Below, in pieces: positions 1 through 8,804 of a stretch of DNA of 64,000 bases (position 1 is its first letter; every line of letters begins with the position of its first letter). The notes under the pieces are model-generated. The model was not told the DNA's origin. It ran no database searches and was given only the letters and a program-made list of their open reading frames with translations. The stretch is from Clostridioides difficile (GTDB taxonomy: Bacteria > Bacillota > Clostridia > Peptostreptococcales > Peptostreptococcaceae), in NCBI GenBank assembly GCA_012955965.1, contig JABBZI010000007.1:108359-172358 (forward strand). Direction: 5' to 3'. The translations under genes were made by a program, and so were the position numbers.

Positions 1-606
1 ATGGTCACTGATTATATTACCACCTCTTATAGAATGTATTCCAATCTCCTTTGGTTTTCTTTTGCAATCTCTACCGTATCTTCCATGTGTATTTATACTT
101 TCAGGTAATACTTCTTTAATTGCATTTGCTATCATAGTAGCAGTTCCACTAGGAGCATCTTCTTTTCTATTGTGATGTTTTTCTATGATTTCAATATCAA
201 AACCATTTAACATCTTTGATGCATCTTTAACCAATTTTATTAATATATTTACTCCAAGAGATGTATTTGATGATAATAATATAGGAATATTTTTTGATGC
301 TTCTTCTATTCTGTTTAAATTACTCTCATCATAGCCAGTAGTGGCTAATACTACAGGTGTATTATTTTTTAGTGCATATGATAATATTGGCTCTAAAGTG
401 TCATGATGTGAAAAATCTATTATAACATCAGCTTTTTCAATCACATCAGTCATTGTTTTATAAAGCTTTGTATCGTTATGACAACTTTTTTCATCAGCAG
501 ACCTAGCTACACCACACACTAGTTCTAATTCGCTATCTTTTTTTACACATTCTGCTAATACTCTTCCCATTGTTCCATTATAACCACTAACTATAACTTT
601 CAACAT
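1..606 (-). CDS. dapB: 4-hydroxy-tetrahydrodipicolinate reductase, DapB paralogue (3' part outside window)
   Basis: This is the N-terminal 202 codons of a DapB reductase, NAD(P)H-dependent, in the diaminopimelate branch of lysine and peptidoglycan synthesis. The start ATG at 606 has a TCCTCC-complement ribosome site just upstream. The translation shows the N-terminal glycine-rich nucleotide-binding segment (SGYNGTMG), the DFSHH stretch, and the family signature EKHHNRKEDAPSGTA with the catalytic His pair and substrate-binding Lys. It is clearly paralogous to the complete DapB at 2949-3701, with matching residues through most of its length. The reading frame stays open to base 1, so the last ~50 residues lie beyond the window edge. 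A 13-bp perfect inverted repeat lies about 50 bp upstream of the start. Confidence 0.93.
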   Translation of the reverse strand, partial: MLKVIVSGYNGTMGRVLAECVKKDSELELVCGVARSADEKSCHNDTKLYKTMTDVIEKADVIIDFSHHDTLEPILSYALKNNTPVVLATTGYDESNLNRIEEASKNIPILLSSNTSLGVNILIKLVKDASKMLNGFDIEIIEKHHNRKEDAPSGTATMIANAIKEVLPESINTHGRYGRDCKRKPKEIGIHSIRGGNIISDH

Positions 607-945
607 AAATTCCTCCTATGAAATTAATAAAAATTTGTTGTATTACTATAAGTTTATTTTATCACTAATATAATTTATATAAAATAATATTAGTGATAAT
701 AGGATTATAATTTACTGGATATCTAAAAAAGAGTATTCAAATTTAATACATATTAAATATAAGTTCATATTCTATAAAACTCACTTAAAAATCAGTATTA
801 ATAGATTAAAAACAATAAGGATATATATATAAAGATAGATAAAAATTTAGAGTATTAACTTCAAACCCAACATTTAGGGTATTAAAAGTGATATTATTAA
901 ATTAGAAATATCTTAACTTAATATACTAAGATGGGAGTGATAGAT
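607..945. other. Divergent intergenic region with a 13-bp inverted repeat
   Basis: This spacer lies between the divergent dapB copy and the SPFH gene. It holds no ORF of note. A perfect 13-bp inverted repeat (TTATCACTAATAT at 659-671, its complement at 687-699, 15-nt loop) is the only clear structure. Neither side is followed by a T tract, so an operator is more likely than a terminator. The rest is A+T-rich with no promoter I would defend. Confidence 0.5.
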
Positions 946-1935
946 ATGTTAAAAGAAGAAAAGACTTATCAAGAGAAAGAAGCGAAGACATTTAATGGAG
1001 TAGTGGCTTTGATAATGATTATCTTATTTTTAGTAGTTTCAATAGCTATTATGGTTTTTGGAATAATAAAACTTGATAATGGTTTTGCTGGGATAGGCTC
1101 ACTTATGTTAATTTTAGGGCTTGTATTTATACTGGTAGATTTTATCCTATGTTTTGGACTAAAAATGATTAATCCTAAGGAAGCTATAGTTCTTGTTTTG
1201 TTTGGTAACTATTATGGAACTATAAAAAAAGAAGGATACTATTGGGTAAATCCATTTTGTTCCGCAATAAATCCAACATCATCAGGAATTAATATATCGA
1301 AATCTTCATCTGATGAAAAAGTAGATATATCATCTAATCCAAGAGGCAAAAAAGTATCTTTAAAAACAATGACTCTTAATAACGAAAAGCAGAAAGTTAA
1401 TGATTTATTAGGAAATCCGATTATAATAGGAGTTGTTGTAATTTGGAAGGTTATAGATGCAACAAGGGCAGTATTCAATGTGGATAATTATAATACATTT
1501 TTATCTATTCAATGTGATTCGACTATTCGTAATGTTTCAAGACTTTATCCATACGATGTGTCTGAAGATGGCGATGAGAAATCTCTTCGTGGTAGTAGTC
1601 AAGAGATAGCTGATAAATTAAAAGACGAACTACAATCAAGAGTTGATATTGCAGGAATTGAAGTGTGTGAAGTGAGAATTACTCACCTTTCTTATGCACC
1701 AGAGATTGCAGCAGCGATGTTACAACGTCAACAAGCAGAGGCTATAATAGCAGCACGTAAAAAGATTGTTGAAGGGGCTGTAAGTATGGTAGAAATGGCA
1801 CTAACTAATTTAAGTGAAAACAATGTTGTAACTTTAGATGAAGAACGTAAAGCAGCTATGGTAAGTAATCTATTGGTTGTTCTTTGTGGTAATAAAGATG
1901 CACAACCAGTTGTAAATAGTGGTTCGATATATTAA
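946..1935 (+). CDS. SPFH/Band-7 domain membrane protein
   Basis: This is a membrane-anchored SPFH (stomatin/prohibitin/flotillin/HflK) family protein of 329 residues. Two N-terminal hydrophobic segments (about residues 18-42 and 47-72) are followed by the SPFH signature region (NPKEAIVLVLFGNYYGTIK) and a typical alpha-helical C-terminal region with AAAMLQRQQAEAIIAARKKI, the Ala/Glu-rich coiled coil through which such proteins oligomerise. An upstream in-frame ATG at 931 overlaps the Shine-Dalgarno GGGAGTGAT; ATG 946 is correctly spaced from it and is preferred. It stands alone and is convergent with dapH. The family scaffolds membrane protein complexes; the partner here is not visible. Confidence 0.85.
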   Translation: MLKEEKTYQEKEAKTFNGVVALIMIILFLVVSIAIMVFGIIKLDNGFAGIGSLMLILGLVFILVDFILCFGLKMINPKEAIVLVLFGNYYGTIKKEGYYWVNPFCSAINPTSSGINISKSSSDEKVDISSNPRGKKVSLKTMTLNNEKQKVNDLLGNPIIIGVVVIWKVIDATRAVFNVDNYNTFLSIQCDSTIRNVSRLYPYDVSEDGDEKSLRGSSQEIADKLKDELQSRVDIAGIEVCEVRITHLSYAPEIAAAMLQRQQAEAIIAARKKIVEGAVSMVEMALTNLSENNVVTLDEERKAAMVSNLLVVLCGNKDAQPVVNSGSIY

Positions 1936-1981
1936 TGGTAAAGTTAAGACAGTTTAAATAATCTCAAATAGCCTAAAAAGA

Positions 1982-2026
1982 GGGTGTCTCTAATGAATTA
2001 AATTCATATTGAGACACCCTTTTGCT
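1982..2026. terminator. Bidirectional terminator between SPFH gene and dapH
   Basis: A hairpin with arms GGGTGTCTC (1982-1990) and GAGACACCC (2011-2019) and an AT-rich upper stem is followed by TTTTGCTT on the plus strand. It lies between two convergent genes and can end both transcripts. Confidence 0.85.
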
Positions 2027-2044
2027 TATACATTACTTATTTAA

Positions 2045-2761
2045 TTAGTCTAAATTTCTAAGGTCATCCATAAGTTTAGTCTTGTCAGCCGTTTTTTCAT
2101 CTTTCATTTTTATAACTTTAGCAGGAGAACCAGCAACAACAGCACCAGCTTCTACATCAGTAGTTACGATAGCACCAGCTGCAACAACAGCACCTTTACC
2201 GATTCTAACACCTTCAAGAATAACTGCGTTAGCTCCTATCAAAACATCATCTTCAACTATAACAGGAGTAGCAGAAGGTGGCTCTAAAACACCAGCAACA
2301 ACAGCTCCAGCACCTAAATGAACATTTTTGCCAAGAGTACCTCTAGCTCCAATAACAGCATTCATATCTACCATAGAACCTTCACCAATAACAGCTCCTA
2401 TATTTATAACAGCTCCCATCATTACAACAGCATTTTTTTCTATAGTAACCATGTCTCTTATTATTGCACCTGGCTCAATTCTAGCATGTTCGCTTAAAGT
2501 ATTTTTTAGAGGAATAGCAGAATTTCTTCTATCGTATTCTACATGAGTATCTATTATATCGTTACCATGTTTATCTAATACTTCCATTATATCTTCATAG
2601 TCACCTATAAATATATAAGAACCATTGCATCCAAATACTTTAAATTTATCAGTTGATTGGAAATGTAAAGAGTTAGTATTTACATATACCTTAACAGGTG
2701 TTTTCTTTTTAACTTCTTTTATATATCTTGCTATTTCATAAGCATCGTTTAAATTTACCAT
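2045..2761 (-). CDS. dapH: 2,3,4,5-tetrahydropyridine-2,6-dicarboxylate N-acetyltransferase
   Basis: DapH acetylates tetrahydrodipicolinate with acetyl-CoA, committing the cell to the acetylase variant of the diaminopimelate pathway. The 238-residue protein has the DapH N-terminal region (residues ~3-85) and then a left-handed beta-helix of hexapeptide repeats (for example [20 protein letters not shown]), ending in the GSPAKVIK segment seen in this acyltransferase group. AAGGAG lies 9 nt upstream of the ATG. It is the last gene of the asd-dapA-dapB-dapH series on the minus strand, 187 bp after dapB; the gap is AT-rich and shows no terminator, so read-through from the riboswitch-controlled promoter is likely. 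DapH rather than DapD is favoured by length and the N-terminal domain. Confidence 0.93.
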   Translation of the reverse strand: MVNLNDAYEIARYIKEVKKKTPVKVYVNTNSLHFQSTDKFKVFGCNGSYIFIGDYEDIMEVLDKHGNDIIDTHVEYDRRNSAIPLKNTLSEHARIEPGAIIRDMVTIEKNAVVMMGAVINIGAVIGEGSMVDMNAVIGARGTLGKNVHLGAGAVVAGVLEPPSATPVIVEDDVLIGANAVILEGVRIGKGAVVAAGAIVTTDVEAGAVVAGSPAKVIKMKDEKTADKTKLMDDLRNLD

Positions 2762-2948
2762 TTGTTAATTCTCCTTGTATTTCATTATATTTCTTTTATT
2801 ATATACTTATTTATCAATTTTAGTATATACTTACTTTTCATTATTTATATTTTATTTTATAGATTTTTTATTATATTAAGCATAGTATCAAATAAATTTA
2901 TTTATTAAATATATTTGAGTTAAACTGTGTATTCTCATTATATTATTG

Positions 2949-3701
2949 TTATTGTCCTAACATGCTGTCCATATTATAAAATCCTGGTTTTTGTTTAACT
3001 AAATATTTAGCAGCAGCTATAGAACCACTTGCAAAGATACCACGAGATTGGGCTTGATGACTTATTGTAAGGACTTCATTATCTCCTGCAAATAGAGCAT
3101 CATGTTCACCAACAATATTTCCACCTCTTATAGCATGAATACCAACTTCATTTGGTTGTCTTTTTGCACTACGACCATATCTACCATAATTATTTTCAAC
3201 GTTTGGTAAAACTTCTTTTATAGCGTTAGCAATCATAACAGCTGTACCACTTGGGGCATCTACTTTTCTGTTGTGATGTTTTTCTATTATTTCTATATCA
3301 AATCCTTCTAATAATTTAGCTGCATCTTTAACCAATTTTACTAATACATTTACACCAAGAGACATATTATATGATTGGAATACAGGAATAACCTTAGCCG
3401 CTTCATGTATTTTGTTCATTTCTTCATCATTATATCCAGTAGTAGCAATTACTAAAGGTGTCTTAGTTTTTAAAACATAAGATAAGATGTTATCTAAATT
3501 AGAGTGATGAGAAAAGTCTATAACTACATCAACATTTTCAACTATAGTGCTCATATCTTCATAGATTTTAAGGTCGCCTTCACAATTATTCATACCTCTA
3601 GCTGCAACGCATACCAATTCTAATTCACTATCTTCTCTTATAGTATCGGCTAAAATCTTACCCATTTTTCCATCATAACCAGTTGCTATAACTTTTAACA
3701 T
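2949..3701 (-). CDS. dapB: 4-hydroxy-tetrahydrodipicolinate reductase
   Basis: This is a complete 250-residue DapB, the NAD(P)H-dependent reductase following DapA. The N-terminal dinucleotide-binding motif is TGYDGKMG, followed by DFSHHSNLDN and the catalytic/substrate signature EKHHNRKVDAPSGTA. The C terminus has the GSIAAAKYLVKQKPGFYNMDSML ending that is typical of clostridial and Bacillus DapB. A TCCTCC-complement site precedes the ATG. It lies 66 bp behind dapA in the lysine operon, and is the second DapB in this locus beside the partial one at the left edge. Confidence 0.96.
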   Translation of the reverse strand: MLKVIATGYDGKMGKILADTIREDSELELVCVAARGMNNCEGDLKIYEDMSTIVENVDVVIDFSHHSNLDNILSYVLKTKTPLVIATTGYNDEEMNKIHEAAKVIPVFQSYNMSLGVNVLVKLVKDAAKLLEGFDIEIIEKHHNRKVDAPSGTAVMIANAIKEVLPNVENNYGRYGRSAKRQPNEVGIHAIRGGNIVGEHDALFAGDNEVLTISHQAQSRGIFASGSIAAAKYLVKQKPGFYNMDSMLGQ

Positions 3702-3767
3702 AATTTCCTCCTATGATTAAGGGCTAACTTTTGACCAAACTTATTTTTTACCATGCATCAATTTTTA

Positions 3768-4655
3768 CTATGCATTAACTTTTAGTCCAAAGTTAACTAA
3801 TTCTTTCTTTAATACTTCTAAATTTGCTGGGTCCATTTCTGCTAGAGGTAATCTTAAATCTCCAACATTGAATCCTAATAAATTCATTGCAGTCTTAACT
3901 GGTATAGGATTTACTTCTACAAATAACGCTGCTATTAGAGCATCCATACCAAGTTGTAATTTTCTAGAACCTTCTATATCGCCTTCAAAGAATTTGGCTA
4001 CTAAATCGTGAGTTTCTTGAGGGCAAACATTAGCAAGTACTGATATAACTCCTTGACCTCCTAAAGATAATAAAGGAAGTATAGTATCATCGTTACCAGA
4101 GTAGATAGCAAAATCATCTGGAACTAAACTAGCTATTTCTGCAACCTGTCCTAGGTCTCCACTAGCTTCTTTTACAGCGACTATATTATCTATTTTAGCA
4201 AGTTCAACTATAAGGCTAGGACTTATATTTACACAAGTTCTTCCAGGGACATTGTAAAGTATAATTGGAAGTTTGACACTGTTAGCTATTGTTTCAAAAT
4301 GACGTTTAAGCCCAGCTTTATTAGCTTTATTGTAATAAGGAGTTATGATTAATAGAGCATCTACTCCTAATTTTTCAGCTTCCTGGCTTAGATTAACTGA
4401 GTGCATAGTATCATTAGAACCACTTCCAGCTATAACAGGAACTCTTTTATTAACTTTTTCTACAACATACTTAATAGTAGCAAGTTGTTCTTCATCAGTC
4501 ATAGTATTAGCTTCACCAGTAGTACCACAAGATACTATAGCATCAGTACCATTAGCTATCTGGTACTCAACCAATTCACCTAATTTGTCAAAATCAACTT
4601 TGTTATCCTTTGTAAATGGTGTAACTAGAGCAACAGCAGAACCTTTAAATATCAT
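3768..4655 (-). CDS. dapA: 4-hydroxy-tetrahydrodipicolinate synthase
   Basis: DapA condenses pyruvate with aspartate semialdehyde. The 295-residue TIM-barrel protein has the expected Schiff-base lysine (Lys162 in VAVKEASGD), the proton-relay Tyr134 (ILYNVPGRT), and the substrate-binding CGTTGEA segment. It follows asd by 116 bp and precedes dapB by 66 bp, in operon order asd-dapA-dapB-dapH. A second, closely similar DapA is encoded at 6202-7083. This copy is downstream of the lysine riboswitch, so it should be the lysine-repressible one. Confidence 0.96.
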   Translation of the reverse strand: MIFKGSAVALVTPFTKDNKVDFDKLGELVEYQIANGTDAIVSCGTTGEANTMTDEEQLATIKYVVEKVNKRVPVIAGSGSNDTMHSVNLSQEAEKLGVDALLIITPYYNKANKAGLKRHFETIANSVKLPIILYNVPGRTCVNISPSLIVELAKIDNIVAVKEASGDLGQVAEIASLVPDDFAIYSGNDDTILPLLSLGGQGVISVLANVCPQETHDLVAKFFEGDIEGSRKLQLGMDALIAALFVEVNPIPVKTAMNLLGFNVGDLRLPLAEMDPANLEVLKKELVNFGLKVNA

Positions 4656-4771
4656 ATAAAATCAATCCCCTCTTTTTTATTTTTGTGTTTTATATTACAG
4701 TTACTTCTAATGCTTGTTTTTGTATTATTAATAATATTTTACAAAATTATATATTTATACAAGTTTGTATA

Positions 4772-5773
4772 TTATACTAAATCGTATGATAAAGCCATTT
4801 CAGCTATTTGAATTGCATTAGTTGCAGCACCTTTTCTGATATTGTCAGCAACAACCCAAAGATTTACACCATTGTCAACACTGAAGTCTCTTCTTATTCT
4901 TCCAACAAATACTTCATCTCTATTGTCAAATTCTACAGCAGTTGGATATTCATTTTTAGCAGGATTATCAACTACTACAACACCTGGAGCTTCTTCAAGT
5001 GTTTTTACTAAATCTTCTAATTCAAATGGATTATTAAATTCAACATTTATAGATTCACTATGACCATTTCTTACCGGAACTCTTACAGTAGTTGCAGTTA
5101 TTTTTAAGTCGTAGTTACCAAGTATTTTCATAGTTTCATTTACCATTTTCATTTCTTCCTTAGTATATCCATTTTCAGTAAATGAATCTATATGAGGAAG
5201 ACAATTGTAAGATATTTGATGAGGGTAGAATCCAGTAGGATTACCGTTCATTCCTTTCTCTAAATCTTCAACACCCTTAACACCAGAACCAGATACAGCT
5301 TGGTAAGTAGAGTATACCACTCTCTTAATTTTGTACTTATCATCAAGTGGCTTAAGAGGAACCATAGCTTGTATAGTAGAGCAGTTAGGATTAGCTATTA
5401 TGCCCTTATGTTCTTTTATTGCTTCAGGATTTACTTCAGGAACTACTAAAGGAACATCTGGGTCCATTCTCCAGTGACTAGAATTATCTACTACTAAGAT
5501 TCCATTTGATGCTGCTATTGGAGCATACTTCTCACTAATACTTCCTCCAGCAGAGAATAATGCTATTTGTATACCTCTATCAGTAAATGAAGTTTCCTTT
5601 AATTCTTCTACTATATATTCTTTACCACAAAATGTTACTTTAGAACCAGCTGATTTAGAAGAAGAGAATAAAAATAGATTTTCTATTGGAAAATTTCTTT
5701 CTTCTAATACTTTTAAAAATGTTCTACCTACCATTCCAGTAGCACCAACTATCGCTACGTTTACTTTTTTCAT
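4772..5773 (-). CDS. asd: Aspartate-semialdehyde dehydrogenase
   Basis: Asd reduces aspartyl phosphate to aspartate semialdehyde, the shared precursor of lysine/DAP, threonine and methionine. The 333-residue protein starts with the NADP-binding motif VAIVGATGMVG and carries the catalytic Cys131 in NPNCSTIQ, followed by the C-terminal dimerisation half with RVPVRNGHSE. It is the first gene after the L-box leader, so its transcription is expected to fall when lysine is abundant. The Shine-Dalgarno GGGGTGAA lies just upstream of the ATG. Confidence 0.96.
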   Translation of the reverse strand: MKKVNVAIVGATGMVGRTFLKVLEERNFPIENLFLFSSSKSAGSKVTFCGKEYIVEELKETSFTDRGIQIALFSAGGSISEKYAPIAASNGILVVDNSSHWRMDPDVPLVVPEVNPEAIKEHKGIIANPNCSTIQAMVPLKPLDDKYKIKRVVYSTYQAVSGSGVKGVEDLEKGMNGNPTGFYPHQISYNCLPHIDSFTENGYTKEEMKMVNETMKILGNYDLKITATTVRVPVRNGHSESINVEFNNPFELEDLVKTLEEAPGVVVVDNPAKNEYPTAVEFDNRDEVFVGRIRRDFSVDNGVNLWVVADNIRKGAATNAIQIAEMALSYDLV

Positions 5774-5900
5774 ATAAATTCACCCCAATTTTAAATTATT
5801 AAAACATTGTTTTATTTGATTTTAGTTATACAAGTAAGACATGTTAATATTTTTTTATATCTAAAAACTTTAATATTATATTAACAACTTTAATTATATA

Positions 5901-6127
5901 CAAAAAACGTACAAAGGTATACTTTGTACGTCTAATTTATCACTCAAAGTAAACCCTGTAGCTCATCACTTATAATATAAGTGACAGTATTACACATATT
6001 ATGTGTAATCCCAGAAAATATAATTGCAAGAAATATTTTCTTCGGCTGTAAATCCTTTTTCCAATCATTAACGCCTGCCAGCTACTATTGGATACTCTTA
6101 GTTACAGCTACCTCTACCCTAGGTTAA
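5901..6127 (-). promoter_or_regulatory. Lysine riboswitch (L-box) with intrinsic terminator
   Basis: Read on the minus strand the leader shows conserved L-box blocks in order: AGGGTAGAGGTAGC, AAGAGTA, a GGCAGGCG-like block, AAAAAGGATTTACAGCCGAAG, a GGGATTACA hairpin ending in ACTGTCA, and the closing TGAGCTACAGGG. This is followed by a perfect terminator hairpin (arms 5907-5916 and 5922-5931, five-base loop) with a U tract. In known L-boxes lysine binding favours the terminator. It sits directly before asd and should control the asd-dapA-dapB-dapH operon. Confidence 0.93.
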
Positions 6128-6153
6128 TAGGATATTAAAATTTGATTATTCTA

Positions 6154-6182
6154 ATAATAATACATATTTAAGAAAAAATCAA
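6154..6182 (-). promoter_or_regulatory. Probable sigma-A promoter of the lysine leader
   Basis: On the minus strand a -35 TTGATT (6177-6182) and a -10 TATTAT (6154-6159) are separated by exactly 17 bp. Transcription would begin near 6147, some 20 bp upstream of the first conserved L-box block. Confidence 0.65.
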
Positions 6183-6201
6183 CTTATTTATATAAATATT
6201 G

Positions 6202-7083
6202 CTAAAATTTAAATCCAGAATTTGTCAATTCTTTTTTTAATACATTAAGATTAGTTTCCTCCATTTCAGCTAGAGGAAGTCTTAAATCTCCAACATTAAA
6301 ACCTAAAATATTCATGGCAGTTTTAACTGGTACTGGATTTACTTCTATAAATAAGGCAGCAATTAAAGCATCCATATCAAGTTGTAATTTTTTTGAGCCT
6401 TCAATATCACCTTTAAAGAATTTAGTTACTAAGTCATGTGTTTCCTTAGGACAGATGTTAGCAAGTACAGAGATAACACCACTTCCACCTAATGATAATA
6501 GTGGTAATATAGTGTCATCATTACCGGAGTATATAGCAAAGTCTTCAGGTACTAATTTAGCTATTTCCGCAACTTGAGCCAAATCTCCACTTGCTTCCTT
6601 TACAGCAACTATATTATCTATTTTAGCAAGTTCAGCCACAACAGATGGCTTTATATTTACTTTAGTTCTTCCAGGTACATTGTATAAAATAATTGGTAAC
6701 TTAACACTATTTGCTATTGTTTCAAAGTGAAGTTTAAGACCTTTTTCATTAGTCTTATTATAGTAAGGAGTTATTATTAAAAGACCATCCACTCCTAATT
6801 TTTCAGCTTCTTGACTCATATGAACAGACAACATAGTATTGTTTGAACCAGTACCTGCAATGACAGGTATTCTTTTGTTAACTTTTTCAACTGTATATTT
6901 TATTACAGCAAAAATTTCAGATTCACTCATAGTAGTTGCCTCACCTGTTGTTCCACAAACAACTAGTGCATCTGTGTCATTCTCAATGTGGTATTCGATT
7001 AATTCACCTAATTTTTCGAAGTTGACATTATTATCCTCTGTAAATGGGGTAACTAAAGCAACAGCAGAACCTTTAAATAACAT
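6202..7083 (-). CDS. dapA: 4-hydroxy-tetrahydrodipicolinate synthase, second copy
   Basis: This second DapA has 293 residues, with Lys162 (VAVKEASGD) and Tyr134 (ILYNVPGRT) at the same positions as the copy at 3768-4655; the two align without gaps for most of their length. It ends upstream of the lysine riboswitch promoter and so is not under that riboswitch. No L-box is visible in its own 322-bp upstream region. The pair may give one repressible and one lysine-independent supply of dihydrodipicolinate, which spore formers need for dipicolinic acid; this functional split is inference. Confidence 0.93.
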   Translation of the reverse strand: MLFKGSAVALVTPFTEDNNVNFEKLGELIEYHIENDTDALVVCGTTGEATTMSESEIFAVIKYTVEKVNKRIPVIAGTGSNNTMLSVHMSQEAEKLGVDGLLIITPYYNKTNEKGLKLHFETIANSVKLPIILYNVPGRTKVNIKPSVVAELAKIDNIVAVKEASGDLAQVAEIAKLVPEDFAIYSGNDDTILPLLSLGGSGVISVLANICPKETHDLVTKFFKGDIEGSKKLQLDMDALIAALFIEVNPVPVKTAMNILGFNVGDLRLPLAEMEETNLNVLKKELTNSGFKF

Positions 7084-7405
7084 ATAATCAAATCTCCTTT
7101 TTTATCTAAATTTAATTTTTTAAGTACAATAATAATTATAGTACAAATTAATTAATTTTAATAGGTATAGTTAATATCTTAACTGTTTAAATAAGATATT
7201 TATATTATATTAATATTACAAAAATTTGAAATAAATGTTTTATTCTCAAAATATGCATATTAATTTAATAAAATATACCAAAATGGAAATAAAAAATAAA
7301 TTTTATGCGAATTTAATAACTAATAATTAATATATTTAGGTTATAATAAATATGTGCGTAAAATCTAATAATAAGCAATAATACCGTAAATTTAGGAGGA
7401 ATAAT
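7084..7405. other. Divergent spacer between dapA copy 2 and serine dehydratase gene
   Basis: This spacer is very AT-rich with no ORF and no riboswitch-like blocks. TATAAT-like -10 elements are present on both strands (for example 7342-7347 plus) but without convincing -35 partners. Nothing more can be supported. Confidence 0.4.
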
Positions 7406-8599
7406 ATGGATACTTTAAAGGAACTTTTTAAAATAGGAAGTGGGCCTTCAAGTTCTCATACTATGGGACCACAAAGAGCAGCAGAAAGATTTAAAAATGA
7501 AAACCCAAATGCAGAAAGTTTTAGAGCGATATTATATGGTAGTTTGGCAGCTACGGGTAAAGGGCATCTAACTGACTATATAATTGAAAAAACTATATCA
7601 CCAAAAAAAGTTGAAATTGTTTGGGAAGAAGATATTATAAAAGATTTTCACCCAAATGGAATGAAGTTTGAAGCTTTAGATAGGGATGGAAATGTAACAG
7701 CTGAATGGACTGTCTATTCTGTTGGAGGAGGAACTATAGCAGAAGAAGGTCAAAGAAATAATAAAAGTAATAGTATATACCACTTAGATACTATGGATGA
7801 AATAGTAAAATGGTGTAAAGAAAATAATAAGACTTTAGTAGATTTTGTGTTGGAATGTGAACCAGAAGACATAAAAGATTATATAAAAACTATAAAAGAT
7901 GCTATGAGAAAATCTATTGATGATGGACTAAGTACAGATGAAATAATACCAGGGAAATTACTATTAAAAAGAAGAGCAAGTACATTTTATAATGCATATC
8001 AAAAAGATAAAAACTTCTCAACACTTGTATATGCATATGCACTAGCAGCTTCAGAGCAAAATGCTTCTGGTAATATAATAGTTACAGCTCCAACTTGTGG
8101 TTCTGCTGGTGTAATACCAGGAATATTCTTTGCAATGCAAGATTTCTATAAGTATGATGACCAAAAAATCATTGAAGCATTACTTGTAGCTGGGATAATA
8201 GGTAATATAATAAAGACTAATGCTTCAATATCTGGTGCAGAGGTAGGTTGTCAGGGTGAAGTTGGTGCAGCTTGTTCTATGGCAGCAGCGGCAGTAGCAT
8301 ACCTAAAAGGTGGTACTATAGACCATATTGAATATGCAGCAGAAATAGCACTTGAGCATCATCTAGGAATGACTTGTGACCCTGTATATGGATATGTTCA
8401 AATTCCATGTATAGAAAGAAATGCTATGGCAGCTCAAAGAGCTTATGATGCGGCTAATTATGCATTATTAACTGATGGCTCACACTCTGTCTCCTTGGAC
8501 CAAGTTGTTGAAACAATGAAAGAAACTGGTATCGATATGATGGATAAATATAAAGAAACTGCTAAGGGTGGACTTGCTAAACATTTCTTCTCTTGTTAA
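7406..8599 (+). CDS. sdaB: L-serine ammonia-lyase (Fe-S serine dehydratase), single chain
   Basis: The enzyme converts L-serine to pyruvate and ammonia with a [4Fe-4S] cluster instead of PLP. The N-terminal half is the beta-type domain (SGPSSSHTMGP at 12-22); the C-terminal half is the alpha-type catalytic domain. Cluster cysteines are visible at 282, 324 and 335, with the C-x41-C-x10-C spacing known from the Legionella enzyme. The final residue is Cys397, matching the tail-in-mouth C terminus that ligates the cluster when no substrate is bound. AGGAGG precedes the ATG. At 397 residues it is shorter than the ~455 of many one-chain forms. C. difficile feeds serine-derived pyruvate into Stickland-type metabolism (established), consistent with a strong stand-alone gene. 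Confidence 0.93.
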   Translation: MDTLKELFKIGSGPSSSHTMGPQRAAERFKNENPNAESFRAILYGSLAATGKGHLTDYIIEKTISPKKVEIVWEEDIIKDFHPNGMKFEALDRDGNVTAEWTVYSVGGGTIAEEGQRNNKSNSIYHLDTMDEIVKWCKENNKTLVDFVLECEPEDIKDYIKTIKDAMRKSIDDGLSTDEIIPGKLLLKRRASTFYNAYQKDKNFSTLVYAYALAASEQNASGNIIVTAPTCGSAGVIPGIFFAMQDFYKYDDQKIIEALLVAGIIGNIIKTNASISGAEVGCQGEVGAACSMAAAAVAYLKGGTIDHIEYAAEIALEHHLGMTCDPVYGYVQIPCIERNAMAAQRAYDAANYALLTDGSHSVSLDQVVETMKETGIDMMDKYKETAKGGLAKHFFSC

Positions 8600-8617
8600 A
8601 AAATAAAATTTTTAAGT

Positions 8618-8664
8618 AATAATTCCCCTGTTTTGATTTATGAAACAGGGGAATTATTATTAAT
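8618..8664 (+). terminator. Intrinsic terminator after serine dehydratase gene
   Basis: A 16-bp perfect stem (8618-8633 with 8643-8658), CCCCTG/CAGGGG core, is followed by an A/T-rich tract (ATTAA). It starts 19 bp after the stop codon. Confidence 0.85.
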
Positions 8665-8804
8665 GGTGAATTATTTAATAATGTGAAATATTTTTATATT
8701 AAATTTAACTTTTTATTTTTAATTAGTGTGGTTTGTTATATAATGTTTTAATTATGAGAGATATAGAAATATTTTTTAATAAATTAGAATTTGGAGGAGA
8801 TTAC

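Noticed and set aside
2082..2546. Plus-strand ORFs opposite dapH rich in Thr/Ala/Ile
   Set aside because: They are shadows of the hexapeptide-repeat gene on the minus strand, with no ribosome sites.
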